Notes under the pieces: generated by a model | The model's input: only the letters and a program-made list of their open reading frames with translations | The model's database searches: none | Told to the model about the DNA's origin: nothing | Made by a program: the position numbers and the translations under genes | Shown: positions 39,950 to 48,486 of the stretch, one piece after another | Layout of the letters: every line of letters begins with the position of its first letter | Numbering within the stretch: the first letter of the stretch is position 1 | Assembly (NCBI GenBank): GCA_040830705.1 | Contig: JBFOME010000011.1 | Span: forward strand, 310,001 to 374,000 | DNA from: Ruegeria_C sp040830705 | GTDB lineage: Bacteria; Pseudomonadota; Alphaproteobacteria; Rhodobacterales; Rhodobacteraceae | Direction: 5' to 3' | DNA length: 64,000 nt

Positions 39950-40926
39950 TGCGGATCGACGCGCTGCAATATGCCAACTGGTCGGAGAAAATCTTTCGAC
40001 AACTACGCGAAGGCAGCGTCGATGCGATCCACGTCACCATAGCCTATCACGAGAACTTCCGCGAAACGGTTCTGAACTTTGAAGAGTGGAACCGTTGGTT
40101 CGAGCAATACCCAGATCTGATCCTGAAAGGCCGCTGGGCCAGTGACATCGACAGGGCGCGGGAAACGGGTCGGACGGCGGTGTTCTTTGGCTTCCAGAAC
40201 CCCTCACCCATCGAAGACGATATCGGGCTGATCGAAATCCTGCACGACCTAGGTGCCCGGTTCATGCAGCTGACCTATAATAACCAGTCCCTGCTGGCCA
40301 CCGGCTGCTACGAGGCCGAAGATACCGGCATCACCCGCATGGGCAGACAGGTCATCAAAGAAATGAACCGGGTGGGCCTTGTCGTGGATATGAGCCATTC
40401 GGCAGATCGCTCGACCATAGAGGCCGCAGAGATATCAGAGCGCCCGATCGCCATCACACATGCCAATCCGCACAAATGGTCCCCTGCCCTGCGCAACAAG
40501 CGTGATGCGGTGATCCGGGCTGTGACGGAAAATGGCGGAATGCTCGGCTTTTCGGCCTATCCGCATCATCTGAAGGACAAGTCCGACTGCACGCTGGAAA
40601 GCTTCTGCGAGATGATCGCCCGCACCGCCGAAAGATACGGGGTCGAGCATCTGGGGATCGGCACCGATCTCTGCCAGGACCAGCCCGACAGCGTGGTCGA
40701 ATGGATGCGCGTTGGCCGCTGGACCAAAGAGATCGACTATGGCGAAGGTTCGGCCAGCCATCCCGGCTTCCCGCCCATGCCCGGTTGGTTTCAGGACAAT
40801 CGCGACTTTGGCAATATCGAGGGCGGGCTGCGAAAAACCGGCATGAACGAGACCGAGATTGCAGGCATCATGGGCGGCAACTGGTATCGCTTTTTCGCGC
40901 AAAATTTCGGACCGCAGCAGCCGTGA
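39949..40926 (+). CDS. Divergent membrane dipeptidase (M19)-like protein
   Basis: 325 aa from ATG 39949, overlapping the upstream stop; GTG 39946 is possible. An M19 TIM-barrel is clear: GRTAVFFGFQNPSPIEDDIG, MQLTYNNQSLLATGC, GLVVDMSHSADRSTIEAAE, PIAITHANP, HLGIGTDLCQD. The usual N-terminal zinc pair His-x-Asp of M19 enzymes is replaced by DALQYANW. From memory, M19 relatives of this sort sit beside dimethylglycine or glycine-betaine genes in pseudomonads. It is likely a hydrolase or deacylase of a modified amine, not a classical dipeptidase. No signal peptide: cytoplasmic. Confidence 0.82.
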   Translation: MRIDALQYANWSEKIFRQLREGSVDAIHVTIAYHENFRETVLNFEEWNRWFEQYPDLILKGRWASDIDRARETGRTAVFFGFQNPSPIEDDIGLIEILHDLGARFMQLTYNNQSLLATGCYEAEDTGITRMGRQVIKEMNRVGLVVDMSHSADRSTIEAAEISERPIAITHANPHKWSPALRNKRDAVIRAVTENGGMLGFSAYPHHLKDKSDCTLESFCEMIARTAERYGVEHLGIGTDLCQDQPDSVVEWMRVGRWTKEIDYGEGSASHPGFPPMPGWFQDNRDFGNIEGGLRKTGMNETEIAGIMGGNWYRFFAQNFGPQQP

Positions 40927-42608
40927 CCCAGCAGAGCCGCCATATCGCCCGCCGAGATCCGGCGCAGGTCATGCGGCTCAAGCGACTGGGGTCTTTGCAT
41001 CAATGCCGGTTGAGCTTCATGCGCATCCTGACGCGCCGCATGGCGCGCGAGGGATGGCGGTTCACGCGTCCCCTGTTCGACATAGATGACGCAGGCGTTG
41101 GTCGCGCCATCTATTCGGTGCATGGCCCCGAACGTAGCTATTCGCTCGTGGCCTTCGCGCACGACCTGCCACCCGACCAGCGCTCGGACCGGGTCATCGC
41201 CGAGGCCTGGGATGCCACCTTCACCCTGTTCGATGGCGTCCCGACCGAGGAGGATATCGAGCGCCTGTCGCAAAACGTCCCCCTGCAGGAGGCCGGGCGC
41301 ATCAGTGAAAGCGAATTGTCGCTGTCGCGCGCCAACCGGTCGGTGCGATTGTGGTCGCATGTGGTGGAAAGGCTTGCAGCAGGGCGGCAACCCGATCTCG
41401 AACAGATTGAAAGCGTGGGCTATCTGATGCGCACCACGGCGGTTTACGGATCCGGCAAGTTTGGTGCGGCGGACCGGGAAACCATCGCCGCCCGTACTGA
41501 GTTGCAGGCCCCGTTTCAGGCCGAGATGTTATCGGTTTACCTGACTCGAATTTTCGTGCGCGACCTCGTCGAACACATGGCGCGGATCAAGGGAGGCGAC
41601 CGGTTCGTGCGGCTAAGTCCGGTCATCGCCCGCCAATTGGGGATCGGCAATTCCACCGGGCTGGGCATGGCGCCCTTCATCATCAACCATCCCATATTGT
41701 TCAACAATTGGATCATGGTACGAGAAGAAGCGATTGCCCGCGTGCGAGCGATTCAGACCGCTACGCCAAAAGAGGTCGCGTTGTTTGGGACCCTTCTGCA
41801 GCGAAGCGCGGTTTCTGTGGATCGTTGGCGTTCGGCCCATCCAATCCAGCTCGACAAACTCGCCCGGCTTCGGGCGGATGTGCTGGCACTCGAGGCGCAC
41901 ATTGGTGCCGAAAGCCTGCTGCACGACTATCCTTGGAATCGCCTGCTGCTCTGGTCTGAAACCGCGCTCAGCGAGGAAGGACAGGAACTGGTCGCCTCGC
42001 TGATCTTGGAGCCCTATGGCGACAGCGTTGACGGATTGGCCAGTTGCATGGCCGACAGCAATACCGATGCGACTGTGATCGATGGTGCGATGCGCGTGAA
42101 AGAAGTTCGTGCATTGATCGAAGACCGCTTCGGCTGGGCGTTTGCTTTGGACTGGAGCGCACCGGAACATTGCGCGCGCGCGTGGTACGTGTCGGAAGAA
42201 AAGCTTGAACCTCGGATGGGAGAGCGCTTCGAGGAACCCATCGCCGACTATGAACAACCGCTGGCCCCGGCGCGGGACGCAGTTGCCGCGTACAAGACGC
42301 TTGCGGATTTTGGAGAGGACCAGCCGATCTCGGCCTTCCTGATGCGCCACCCCGAACACCGCCACACGATCCGTCGCGCCCAGATGAGCCGGATCGCGCC
42401 TTATAGCGAGGTTCAGGACAACACGATCAGCGCAACGGTACTGCCGATCGACATGCTGCGGGCCAAGCTGTCATTCTTTGGCGCAACCCATTTCGACCCG
42501 CGGTCCGACCGCTGGGTTCGCATCTGCATGTATGCGGGCGCGCCCTACCCTGAGGACCTGACACCTGAGACGGCCGACCTCTGGGTCTACCCCGAGGGCA
42601 CGTCATGA
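40923..42608 (+). CDS. Large unknown protein of the catabolic cluster (561 aa)
   Basis: 561 aa from GTG 40923 overlapping the previous stop (GTGA); ORF sequence upstream of it belongs to another frame. Soluble, no signal peptide, no membrane segment. I do not recognise a domain. Notable segments are FTRPLFDIDDAGVGRAIYSV, FVRLSPVIARQLGIGNSTGL and FAHDLPPDQRSDR. It overlaps the next gene by 4 bp. Strict coupling to an M19-like protein, a DUF3726-like protein and an Ldh-family reductase implies a role in one pathway, possibly as an enzyme of a new family. Confidence 0.7.
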   Translation: MTQQSRHIARRDPAQVMRLKRLGSLHQCRLSFMRILTRRMAREGWRFTRPLFDIDDAGVGRAIYSVHGPERSYSLVAFAHDLPPDQRSDRVIAEAWDATFTLFDGVPTEEDIERLSQNVPLQEAGRISESELSLSRANRSVRLWSHVVERLAAGRQPDLEQIESVGYLMRTTAVYGSGKFGAADRETIAARTELQAPFQAEMLSVYLTRIFVRDLVEHMARIKGGDRFVRLSPVIARQLGIGNSTGLGMAPFIINHPILFNNWIMVREEAIARVRAIQTATPKEVALFGTLLQRSAVSVDRWRSAHPIQLDKLARLRADVLALEAHIGAESLLHDYPWNRLLLWSETALSEEGQELVASLILEPYGDSVDGLASCMADSNTDATVIDGAMRVKEVRALIEDRFGWAFALDWSAPEHCARAWYVSEEKLEPRMGERFEEPIADYEQPLAPARDAVAAYKTLADFGEDQPISAFLMRHPEHRHTIRRAQMSRIAPYSEVQDNTISATVLPIDMLRAKLSFFGATHFDPRSDRWVRICMYAGAPYPEDLTPETADLWVYPEGTS

Positions 42609-43228
42609 CCCTCTCGCTAAACGAGATGGAAGCGCTGGCCAAGCGGGCGGCACGGGGCGGTGGCTATAGCTGGGGGCTGGCGGAAGAGGCCGCCAAGGCG
42701 ACACGCTGGCTTAGCGCAAGAGGGCTGGATGGCGGGCTCGCGCTCGCCGAGGTGTTGGAGCAGGAATTTGCCAACTCCTTGCCGGATCACACGCCCGGTG
42801 ATCTCGAAGGATTGTGGCAAAGCAGCGCGGCCCTTTGCCCCTTGCTGGCCGGGGTTACGCTATCTGATGGTGCGGACCGTCTGGCGCGGGGACCGATTGA
42901 AATGCGGCACGTTGTGCAGCCCGTGCTGGTTCTGCCCTTTGCGGCAAATGCCGCCCGCAGGTTGGAAGGCCCGGTTACGGTGACATCCGGGGCTTGGACC
43001 GCCATCACCGACGGGACCGAGTTGAGCGCGCCGGACACCTCCCCGAACCAAGCCAAGACCTTGCAGGTTGAGTTTGGCGGCACGGTTTCCGAGCCGCGAG
43101 CACGCCAGACGCGCGCCAGCCCTGCCGCTCAGGCGCTGCTCAATCGATTTGCTCATCGCACCTATGCCCCCGCCACCGAAGAGTCGCGACGGTTGGGCGC
43201 AGGTGCCGGTCTGTCCGACAATGATTGA
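42605..43228 (+). CDS. DUF3726-like protein (207 aa)
   Basis: 207 aa beginning MTLSLNEMEALAKRAARGGG. The N-terminal helix followed by GYSWGLAEEAAKATRWLSAR matches my recollection of DUF3726 proteins, which occur beside the large unknown and the Ldh-family gene. It contains a Ala/Leu/Asp-rich beta region later on. Overlaps the 561-aa gene by 4 bp; the Ldh-family gene follows after 12 bp. Possibly the small subunit or chaperone of the 561-aa protein. Confidence 0.7.
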   Translation: MTLSLNEMEALAKRAARGGGYSWGLAEEAAKATRWLSARGLDGGLALAEVLEQEFANSLPDHTPGDLEGLWQSSAALCPLLAGVTLSDGADRLARGPIEMRHVVQPVLVLPFAANAARRLEGPVTVTSGAWTAITDGTELSAPDTSPNQAKTLQVEFGGTVSEPRARQTRASPAAQALLNRFAHRTYAPATEESRRLGAGAGLSDND

Positions 43229-43240
43229 GGAGATGCCCAC

Positions 43241-44248
43241 GTGATAGAAACCAAAACCCTCTCACTGTCCGAGATCGAGGACCTGTCCTTTAAGGCCTTG
43301 ATCGCTGCGGGAACCTCCGAAGCCAATGCCCGCCCGTTGGCCGTTGCCACTGCCGCGACCGAAGCGGATGGAGTGGCAAGCCACGGTCTGGCCTATATCC
43401 CGATCTATTGCGAACATGTGCAATGCGGCAAGGTAGACGGGCAGGCAGTCCCGACCTTGTCTACGCCCCGCGCCAGTGTGGTGACCGTGGACGCCGCCAC
43501 CGGATTTGCCCATTCCGCCATCGAGCTTGGTTTCGAACCTTTGATCGCTGCGTCACGCGCGCAGGGCGTGGCAGTTTTGGCCATAAGGAACAGCTATAAT
43601 TGCGGGGTTCTGGGTTATCACACCTATCGATTGGCGCAGGCCGGGCTGGTGGGGATCGGCTTTACCAATGCCCCCGCCTCGATCGCGCCATCGGGCGGGT
43701 CGAAACCTGTGGTCGGCACCAACCCGTTTTCGATTGCTGTCCCCGGCAGCGATGGCCAGCCCGCCCTGCTGATCGACCAGAGCGCCAGCACCATCGCCAA
43801 GAGCGAAGTGATGAAACACGCGCGCGAGGGCAAGCCGATCCCGGTGGGCTGGGCGCTTGATAGCGCGGGCAACCCGACCACCGATCCCGAGATCGGGCTG
43901 AAAGGGTCGATGGCGCCTTCGGGTGGGTACAAAGGTGTCGGCGTCGCTCTTCTGACCGAAATCATGGCCGCTGCGTTGACGGGTGCCACGCTGGGCATTC
44001 ATGCCTCGCCCTTCTCGGGCACTGCGGGCGGCCCACCCAAAACCGGACAGTTTTTTGTCGCAATCGACCCATCTGCGACCGCAGGTGACGGTTTTGCTAC
44101 CGGTATTGCCGATCTTGTCGAAGCGATCCGCTTTCAGGAGGGGGCACATTTGCCCGGTGATGGCCGTCGCGCGAAGCGTTTGGCGGCCCGAAAGGATGGC
44201 GTCGCCGTAAACAGGGCCACACTGAACAAGATCGAAGCCCTACTCTGA
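43241..44248 (+). CDS. Ldh-family NAD(P)H oxidoreductase (imine or 2-oxoacid reductase type)
   Basis: 335 aa, malate/L-lactate dehydrogenase (LDH2/YlbC) family, which includes delta1-piperideine/pyrroline-2-carboxylate reductase, ureidoglycolate and sulfolactate dehydrogenases. The catalytic His is kept in GVASHGLAYIP. The family's NSHHFG-type motif is altered to NSYNCGVLGYHTYRLA. Nucleotide-binding parts are SIAPSGGSKPVVGTNPFSIA and DPEIGLKGSMAPSGGYKGVG. With a ketoglutarate-semialdehyde dehydrogenase in the operon, reduction of a cyclic imine derived from proline or a proline-like betaine is plausible, but untested. Confidence 0.85.
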   Translation: MIETKTLSLSEIEDLSFKALIAAGTSEANARPLAVATAATEADGVASHGLAYIPIYCEHVQCGKVDGQAVPTLSTPRASVVTVDAATGFAHSAIELGFEPLIAASRAQGVAVLAIRNSYNCGVLGYHTYRLAQAGLVGIGFTNAPASIAPSGGSKPVVGTNPFSIAVPGSDGQPALLIDQSASTIAKSEVMKHAREGKPIPVGWALDSAGNPTTDPEIGLKGSMAPSGGYKGVGVALLTEIMAAALTGATLGIHASPFSGTAGGPPKTGQFFVAIDPSATAGDGFATGIADLVEAIRFQEGAHLPGDGRRAKRLAARKDGVAVNRATLNKIEALL

Positions 44249-44337
44249 ACAAAACCGAGCGACGGATAACCGGGAGACCCGCTCGAGAACAAATCATTCC
44301 CGGCAAATCAGGACACGTGCGTACAGGGAGGAAACAC

Positions 44338-46152
44338 ATGTCAGTGAAACAACCGTTTACCGACTTGCAGATCAACAGGTCTGCGAGCGGCTTCTACGAG
44401 GGGCACAGTCTAGAGATCGCCCTGCTCAGCAAGGCAATCATGGTTGGCCTGGTGATCTGGGCGCTGGTCTGGCCCGCCAATGCGAACGGGGTTCTGGGCA
44501 GCCTCAACTGGCGGCTGCTGGAGGATTTCAACGCATTCTACGTGATCATCGTTGGTCTGTTCATCTTCTTTCTGGTCGTGGTGGCAATCCTGCCAAGCAC
44601 CGGCAAGCGGGTTATGGGCCCCGAGGGCGAAAAGCCCGAGTTCTCGGATTTCTCCTGGTTCTCGATGATGTTTGGCGCGGGTCTGGGCGTTGGCCTGATG
44701 GTCTTTGCCACGGCCGAACCTCTGGGCCTTTGGGGGTCGAACCCTGAGGTTCTGTCAGGTGCGGTTGAGGCAAATACTGAAGCCGCATTGCAATCCGGCT
44801 ATCGCTATACCTTCCTCCACTACGGCTTCCATGCCTGGGCCATCTACGTGGTGACCGGGTTGTCGCTGGCCTACTACGCCTATACCCGCAACATGCCACT
44901 AACCATCCGAACCGCTCTGACGCCGCTATTCGGTCGGCTGATGAACGGATTTCTGGGTCATGTGGTCGATGTGTTGGGTGTCGTTGCGACCATCCTCGGT
45001 GTCTCGGTGACCATCGGCTATGGCGTCTCACAGTTCATTGACGGTCTTTATGCGATTTCCGGCATGGAGTGGATGATGGACCTGACCGGAGAAACACCCG
45101 AGCCCAGCACCGTCGGCCTGATTTCCGGCCTGATCGTCATCATGGGCCTGTCGATCATTTCTGCGGTATCAGGTGTTGGTCGGGGCGTGAAATACCTGTC
45201 CAACCTGAACCTGGTTCTGTCGCTGATCCTGCTGCTGGTTTTCATCGTCTTCGGCTCATTCCTATTTGCGATGACCACCTACGCCACGGCTTTTGTCGAC
45301 TACATGCTGCATTTCCTCTCGCTCAGCTTCAATGCCTATGGCCCGCAATCCGAGCCTGCATTTGCTGCCGCCCTGCCGTCCGAGGCCGCACCCTTCGCGG
45401 ACGCGCTCTATAGCGGTGCGACCAACGCTTGGGGATCTTTCGATGGCTTCAAATCCGGCCTCGAAGGGGATGCCGCCGCGTTGCCAGACAATGTCTTGAC
45501 CGCAGCGTATGCGACCGGTGAGCAAGGGCGTCAATTCGGCTGGCAGGCCGGTTGGACAACGTTCTATTGGGCCTGGTGGATTGCATTTTCGCCTTTTGTC
45601 GGCCTGTTCCTGGCCCGCATCTCAAAGGGGCGTTCGGTGCGTGAGTTTATCATCGGATGTGTCTTTGCACCTGCGCTGGTCTGCTTTGCCTGGATGACCA
45701 TCCTTGGCGGCACCGCGATCGATCTGGAACTGAACGGCACCGCCGAAGGCGCCATCATCGGCGCGTCCAACACGGCCAAGCTGTTTGTGACGTTGCAGGA
45801 AATGATCACAGGCGGGCTGCTGTCGGGCATCACTGTGATGTGCGTTGTGCTGATCATGACCTTCCTGGTCACTTCCGCGGATTCCGGCATTCTGGTGATG
45901 AACACCATCATGTCAGGCGGCGATCAGAAAGTCGGCAACAAGCACAAGATCATCTGGGGTTGCATCCTGACCGCAGTGATCGGAGCGCTGATCCTGGCTG
46001 CGGGTGAGAACAACCCGATGGATGCGCTGCGCAATGCAATGATCATCGGGGCGCTGCCGTTCACGATGGTCATGGGTCTGATGTGCATCGCGCTCGCCAA
46101 AGCGCTCTATCGCGACGGGCTGCGCGAGAAACATACTGTCGCCGCTGAGTAG
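44338..46152 (+). CDS. BCCT-family transporter 2
   Basis: 604 aa from MSVKQPFTDLQINRSASGFY; GGGAGG precedes it and an ATG 21 bp upstream is less likely. About 12 membrane helices; the BCCT motifs are MMFGAGLGVGLMVFATAEPL and the Trp-rich WTTFYWAWWIAFSPFVGLFL then ARISKGRSVREF. It differs from BCCT 1 in the substrate-box region (GLMVFATAEP in place of GLIYWGVAEP), so a different substrate is expected. It closes the operon; a hairpin lies 16 bp after its stop. Confidence 0.92.
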   Translation: MSVKQPFTDLQINRSASGFYEGHSLEIALLSKAIMVGLVIWALVWPANANGVLGSLNWRLLEDFNAFYVIIVGLFIFFLVVVAILPSTGKRVMGPEGEKPEFSDFSWFSMMFGAGLGVGLMVFATAEPLGLWGSNPEVLSGAVEANTEAALQSGYRYTFLHYGFHAWAIYVVTGLSLAYYAYTRNMPLTIRTALTPLFGRLMNGFLGHVVDVLGVVATILGVSVTIGYGVSQFIDGLYAISGMEWMMDLTGETPEPSTVGLISGLIVIMGLSIISAVSGVGRGVKYLSNLNLVLSLILLLVFIVFGSFLFAMTTYATAFVDYMLHFLSLSFNAYGPQSEPAFAAALPSEAAPFADALYSGATNAWGSFDGFKSGLEGDAAALPDNVLTAAYATGEQGRQFGWQAGWTTFYWAWWIAFSPFVGLFLARISKGRSVREFIIGCVFAPALVCFAWMTILGGTAIDLELNGTAEGAIIGASNTAKLFVTLQEMITGGLLSGITVMCVVLIMTFLVTSADSGILVMNTIMSGGDQKVGNKHKIIWGCILTAVIGALILAAGENNPMDALRNAMIIGALPFTMVMGLMCIALAKALYRDGLREKHTVAAE

Positions 46153-46167
46153 ACTAATCTAAACTAA

Positions 46168-46195
46168 CAGACAGCCTTGTTCACAGGGCTGTCTG
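46168..46195 (+). terminator. Hairpin after BCCT 2
   Basis: CAGACAGCC and GGCTGTCTG form a 9-bp stem over a 10-nt loop. No U-run follows, so termination may be partial or structural. Confidence 0.55.
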
Positions 46196-46371
46196 CCTCA
46201 ACGCATGGCTCATCCAATCTGACTTGTAGCCGAGCAATCGCGGACAGCTTTTGAGGCGCCCGGCCCCTTCCCAACCTATCTGTTTTTGCTGGCAGTGAGC
46301 GGCCTCCACACGGTGGCCCGAAACGGTATTTCCGAAAAAATGAACTATTTGGTTCAATTTCTCTTGAAAAC

Positions 46372-46420
46372 TGAACTGATCTGTTTAGATTGCTCAATAT
46401 GAACTGAATAGTTTAGATTG
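46372..46420 (+). promoter_or_regulatory. Tandem 21-bp operator-like repeats
   Basis: TGAACTGATCTGTTTAGATTG (46372-46392) and TGAACTGAATAGTTTAGATTG (46400-46420) differ at three positions and are spaced 28 bp, with a related TGAACTATTTGGTTCA at 46341. They directly precede the small secreted peptide gene and look like a TetR- or MarR-type control region. No regulator gene is next to them. Confidence 0.55.
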
Positions 46421-46429
46421 GAGACGACG

Positions 46430-46588
46430 ATGAAACCCCTTTTGATGACAGCAGCATTGATCCTGACAACCGCCGCAGTACCCGCAATGGCAGGCGGATA
46501 CTCAGTGGGTAACCTCACAAGAACCCTCACTTTTCCCGACGCCCCTGAACAGCCGGTGACCAAATCCGTCACCGTCCTGAAGCGCTAG
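46430..46588 (+). CDS. Small secreted peptide (52 aa)
   Basis: 52 aa, too short for standard cutoffs. MKPLLMTAALILTTAAVPAM then AG is a signal peptide with a cleavage site near AMA-GG; the mature peptide of about 31 residues is GGYSVGNLTRTLTFPDAPEQ then PVTKSVTVLKR. The ATG follows GGAGACGACG. A strong hairpin follows the stop. Expression is probably switched by the tandem repeats upstream. Function unknown. Confidence 0.6.
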   Translation: MKPLLMTAALILTTAAVPAMAGGYSVGNLTRTLTFPDAPEQPVTKSVTVLKR

Positions 46589-46606
46589 GTCGCCCCCGCC
46601 CCCGGC

Positions 46607-46650
46607 GAGGCTGCGCGCCCGTCTTTCCCCGCAGACGGTGGCGCAGCCTC
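46607..46650. terminator. Bipartite terminator hairpin between small peptide gene and rarD
   Basis: GAGGCTGCGC (46607-46616) pairs with GCGCAGCCTC (46641-46650), and CCGTCT/AGACGG forms an inner stem. It lies between converging genes and probably terminates both strands. Confidence 0.75.
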
Positions 46651-46663
46651 ACAGACCGCGTGG

Positions 46664-47548
46664 TCAGTCCTGCGTTCGACGCTGTCGATCAGCAAGCAGA
46701 GAACTGACGGAAAAAACCAGTACTGCAAACCAGATCAGTGAAAAGGCCATCGCATAGGGCAATGTGAACGGTTCGCTGAACACGACCACGGCACAGACAA
46801 ACTGAAGTGAGGGGTTGATATATTGCAGGACCCCCATTGTCGACATTTGCGCCCGCTGCGCCGCGTAGCTGAACAGGATCAGCGGCACCGCCGTCATTGG
46901 CCCGGACAGGATGAGCAGTATGGTGATCAACGCATCCTCGCCAAACGGGCTATCCCCAACCCAAACGGCCTGAGCCAGGATCGCCAGCCAAAGCGGCAGC
47001 AGGATCAGAATCTCGCAGGTCACCGACAGGATCGGACCCAACTGCAACCCCTTCTTGATCACACCGTATAGCGCAAAGGCCGCCCCAATCAGCAAAGCGA
47101 TCCACGGGGGCACGCCAGTACCCAAGCTCAGCACCAGAACCGCCAACGCCGCGCATCCGACCGCAACCCATTGCGCAGGCGCCAGCCTTTCACCAAACCA
47201 GAACCGCCCGGCTAGCACGGCGCAAAGCGGAAAGATGTAGTACCCCAGCGACGCATCGGTCGCCTTGCCGATCTGGATCGAAACCAGAAACACCAGCCAG
47301 TTGAGCGAAATCATCAGCCCCGCCAGCAGCAGCTTGACTGTTTGCCGTCCGCGATAAGCAGCGGGGATCTCGTGCAGCCTGCGCTGCCACGCCATAACGA
47401 CGACAAAGAAAGCGATTGACCAGACCGCCCGATGTGACAACAGCTGCAACGGTGGCACATCGTCGAGCTGCTTATAGAACAGCGGCGACAGGCCCCAGAC
47501 CGTGAAGGCCACGATCATCGCGATGATGCCCTTTGCAGCTTCTGTCAT
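46664..47548 (-). CDS. rarD: EamA-family permease RarD
   Basis: 294 aa from MTEAAKGIIAMIVAFTVWGL; GGAGGG lies 4-9 bp upstream, favouring this over ATG 47593. Ten hydrophobic segments in two five-helix repeats (AAKGIIAMIVAFTVWGLSPL at the start), the chloramphenicol-sensitive RarD subgroup of drug/metabolite permeases; substrate unknown. It follows the metallophosphoesterase gene on the same strand, and its longer start form would overlap that gene. Confidence 0.9.
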   Translation of the reverse strand: MTEAAKGIIAMIVAFTVWGLSPLFYKQLDDVPPLQLLSHRAVWSIAFFVVVMAWQRRLHEIPAAYRGRQTVKLLLAGLMISLNWLVFLVSIQIGKATDASLGYYIFPLCAVLAGRFWFGERLAPAQWVAVGCAALAVLVLSLGTGVPPWIALLIGAAFALYGVIKKGLQLGPILSVTCEILILLPLWLAILAQAVWVGDSPFGEDALITILLILSGPMTAVPLILFSYAAQRAQMSTMGVLQYINPSLQFVCAVVVFSEPFTLPYAMAFSLIWFAVLVFSVSSLLADRQRRTQD

Positions 47549-47589
47549 GCGCCCTCCGCCATCAGCGGTGTCACGGGCCCGAGCCGTGG

Positions 47590-48483
47590 TCAAGCCGACA
47601 ATTCGATCACCGTGATCTCGGGCACTACGCCAAGGCGGACTGGCAGAATGGAACAGCCCAGACCGCCCGAGACCACGAGGTCACGCGCGCCCTCCCGGAT
47701 ATGGCCATAGGCAAACCGGTTGCCATATCGCGACGGCACGACCGGAGACCAGCCAAACAGGCGCAACTGCCCGCCATGTGTATGCCCCGACAGGGTCAGC
47801 GCAACCCGATCCGGCACCTTTGGGAAGATATCCGGCTCATGCGCCATCAGAACCAGCGGCGCGTCATCGCCGATTTGCGCAAGCGTCGCGGGCAAATCAT
47901 CCAACCCCTCGAACCGACCTCCCCCTCTGGGGAAGGCCAATTGATCCTCAAGACCTGCAAGCCAGATGCCCGCACCGTCCAGTTTGACAGTTTGATTGGA
48001 CAGTACTGGGATGCCCTGTGCCTCCAGCGCTTCGGCGTAGAGGTTTGGGCCGCCACCCCGCCTTTGAGCGCTCAGATCGTCCCACCAATCATGATTTCCC
48101 AACACCGCATAAACCCCATGCGGTGCAAAAAGCTCTGCCAGAACGGGCGCGACATCGGCGATCCTGACCGGCTCGGAGACGAACTTGTGCCCGGCCGCAT
48201 AATCGCCCAGCAGCAGGATCAGATCAGCCCCCACCGCATTGGTCCGACGCACGATCTGCCGGACCCGATCGAGACCGACAAAGGGCTCCCCCACATGCAG
48301 GTCGGCAATTACCGCGATGCGCAGCGGCGGCGCTGTCCAGTCATCGCGCCGAATACGCCAGCGACGCACCCGAAGACGCAGGGCCGGTTCTATGAAGAAC
48401 CCGTAAAGACCAGCAAAAAGGCCTGCCAGCGTCACCGCCAACAGGCCCAAAAGAAATTTCCTAAGAAATCCCCGTCGCGTCAC
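47590..48483 (-). CDS. Membrane-anchored metallophosphoesterase
   Basis: 297 aa, starting at GTG. An N-terminal twin-arginine-like MTRRGFLRKF and hydrophobic segment precede a calcineurin-type phosphoesterase. The metal-binding motifs are intact: IAVIADLHVGEPF, LLLGDYAAGHK (GD-x), VLGNHDWWDD, MAHEPDIFP and LSGHTHGGQLRLFG. This matches YkuE-type enzymes acting on phosphodiesters at the membrane face. Its start lies 3 bp from the end of sodB. Confidence 0.9.
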   Translation of the reverse strand: MTRRGFLRKFLLGLLAVTLAGLFAGLYGFFIEPALRLRVRRWRIRRDDWTAPPLRIAVIADLHVGEPFVGLDRVRQIVRRTNAVGADLILLLGDYAAGHKFVSEPVRIADVAPVLAELFAPHGVYAVLGNHDWWDDLSAQRRGGGPNLYAEALEAQGIPVLSNQTVKLDGAGIWLAGLEDQLAFPRGGGRFEGLDDLPATLAQIGDDAPLVLMAHEPDIFPKVPDRVALTLSGHTHGGQLRLFGWSPVVPSRYGNRFAYGHIREGARDLVVSGGLGCSILPVRLGVVPEITVIELSA

Positions 48484-48486
48484 CGA

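Noticed and set aside
46372..46420. A CRISPR-like or IS end at the tandem 21-bp repeats
   Set aside because: Only two copies, spaced 28 bp, directly before a gene; operator fits better.
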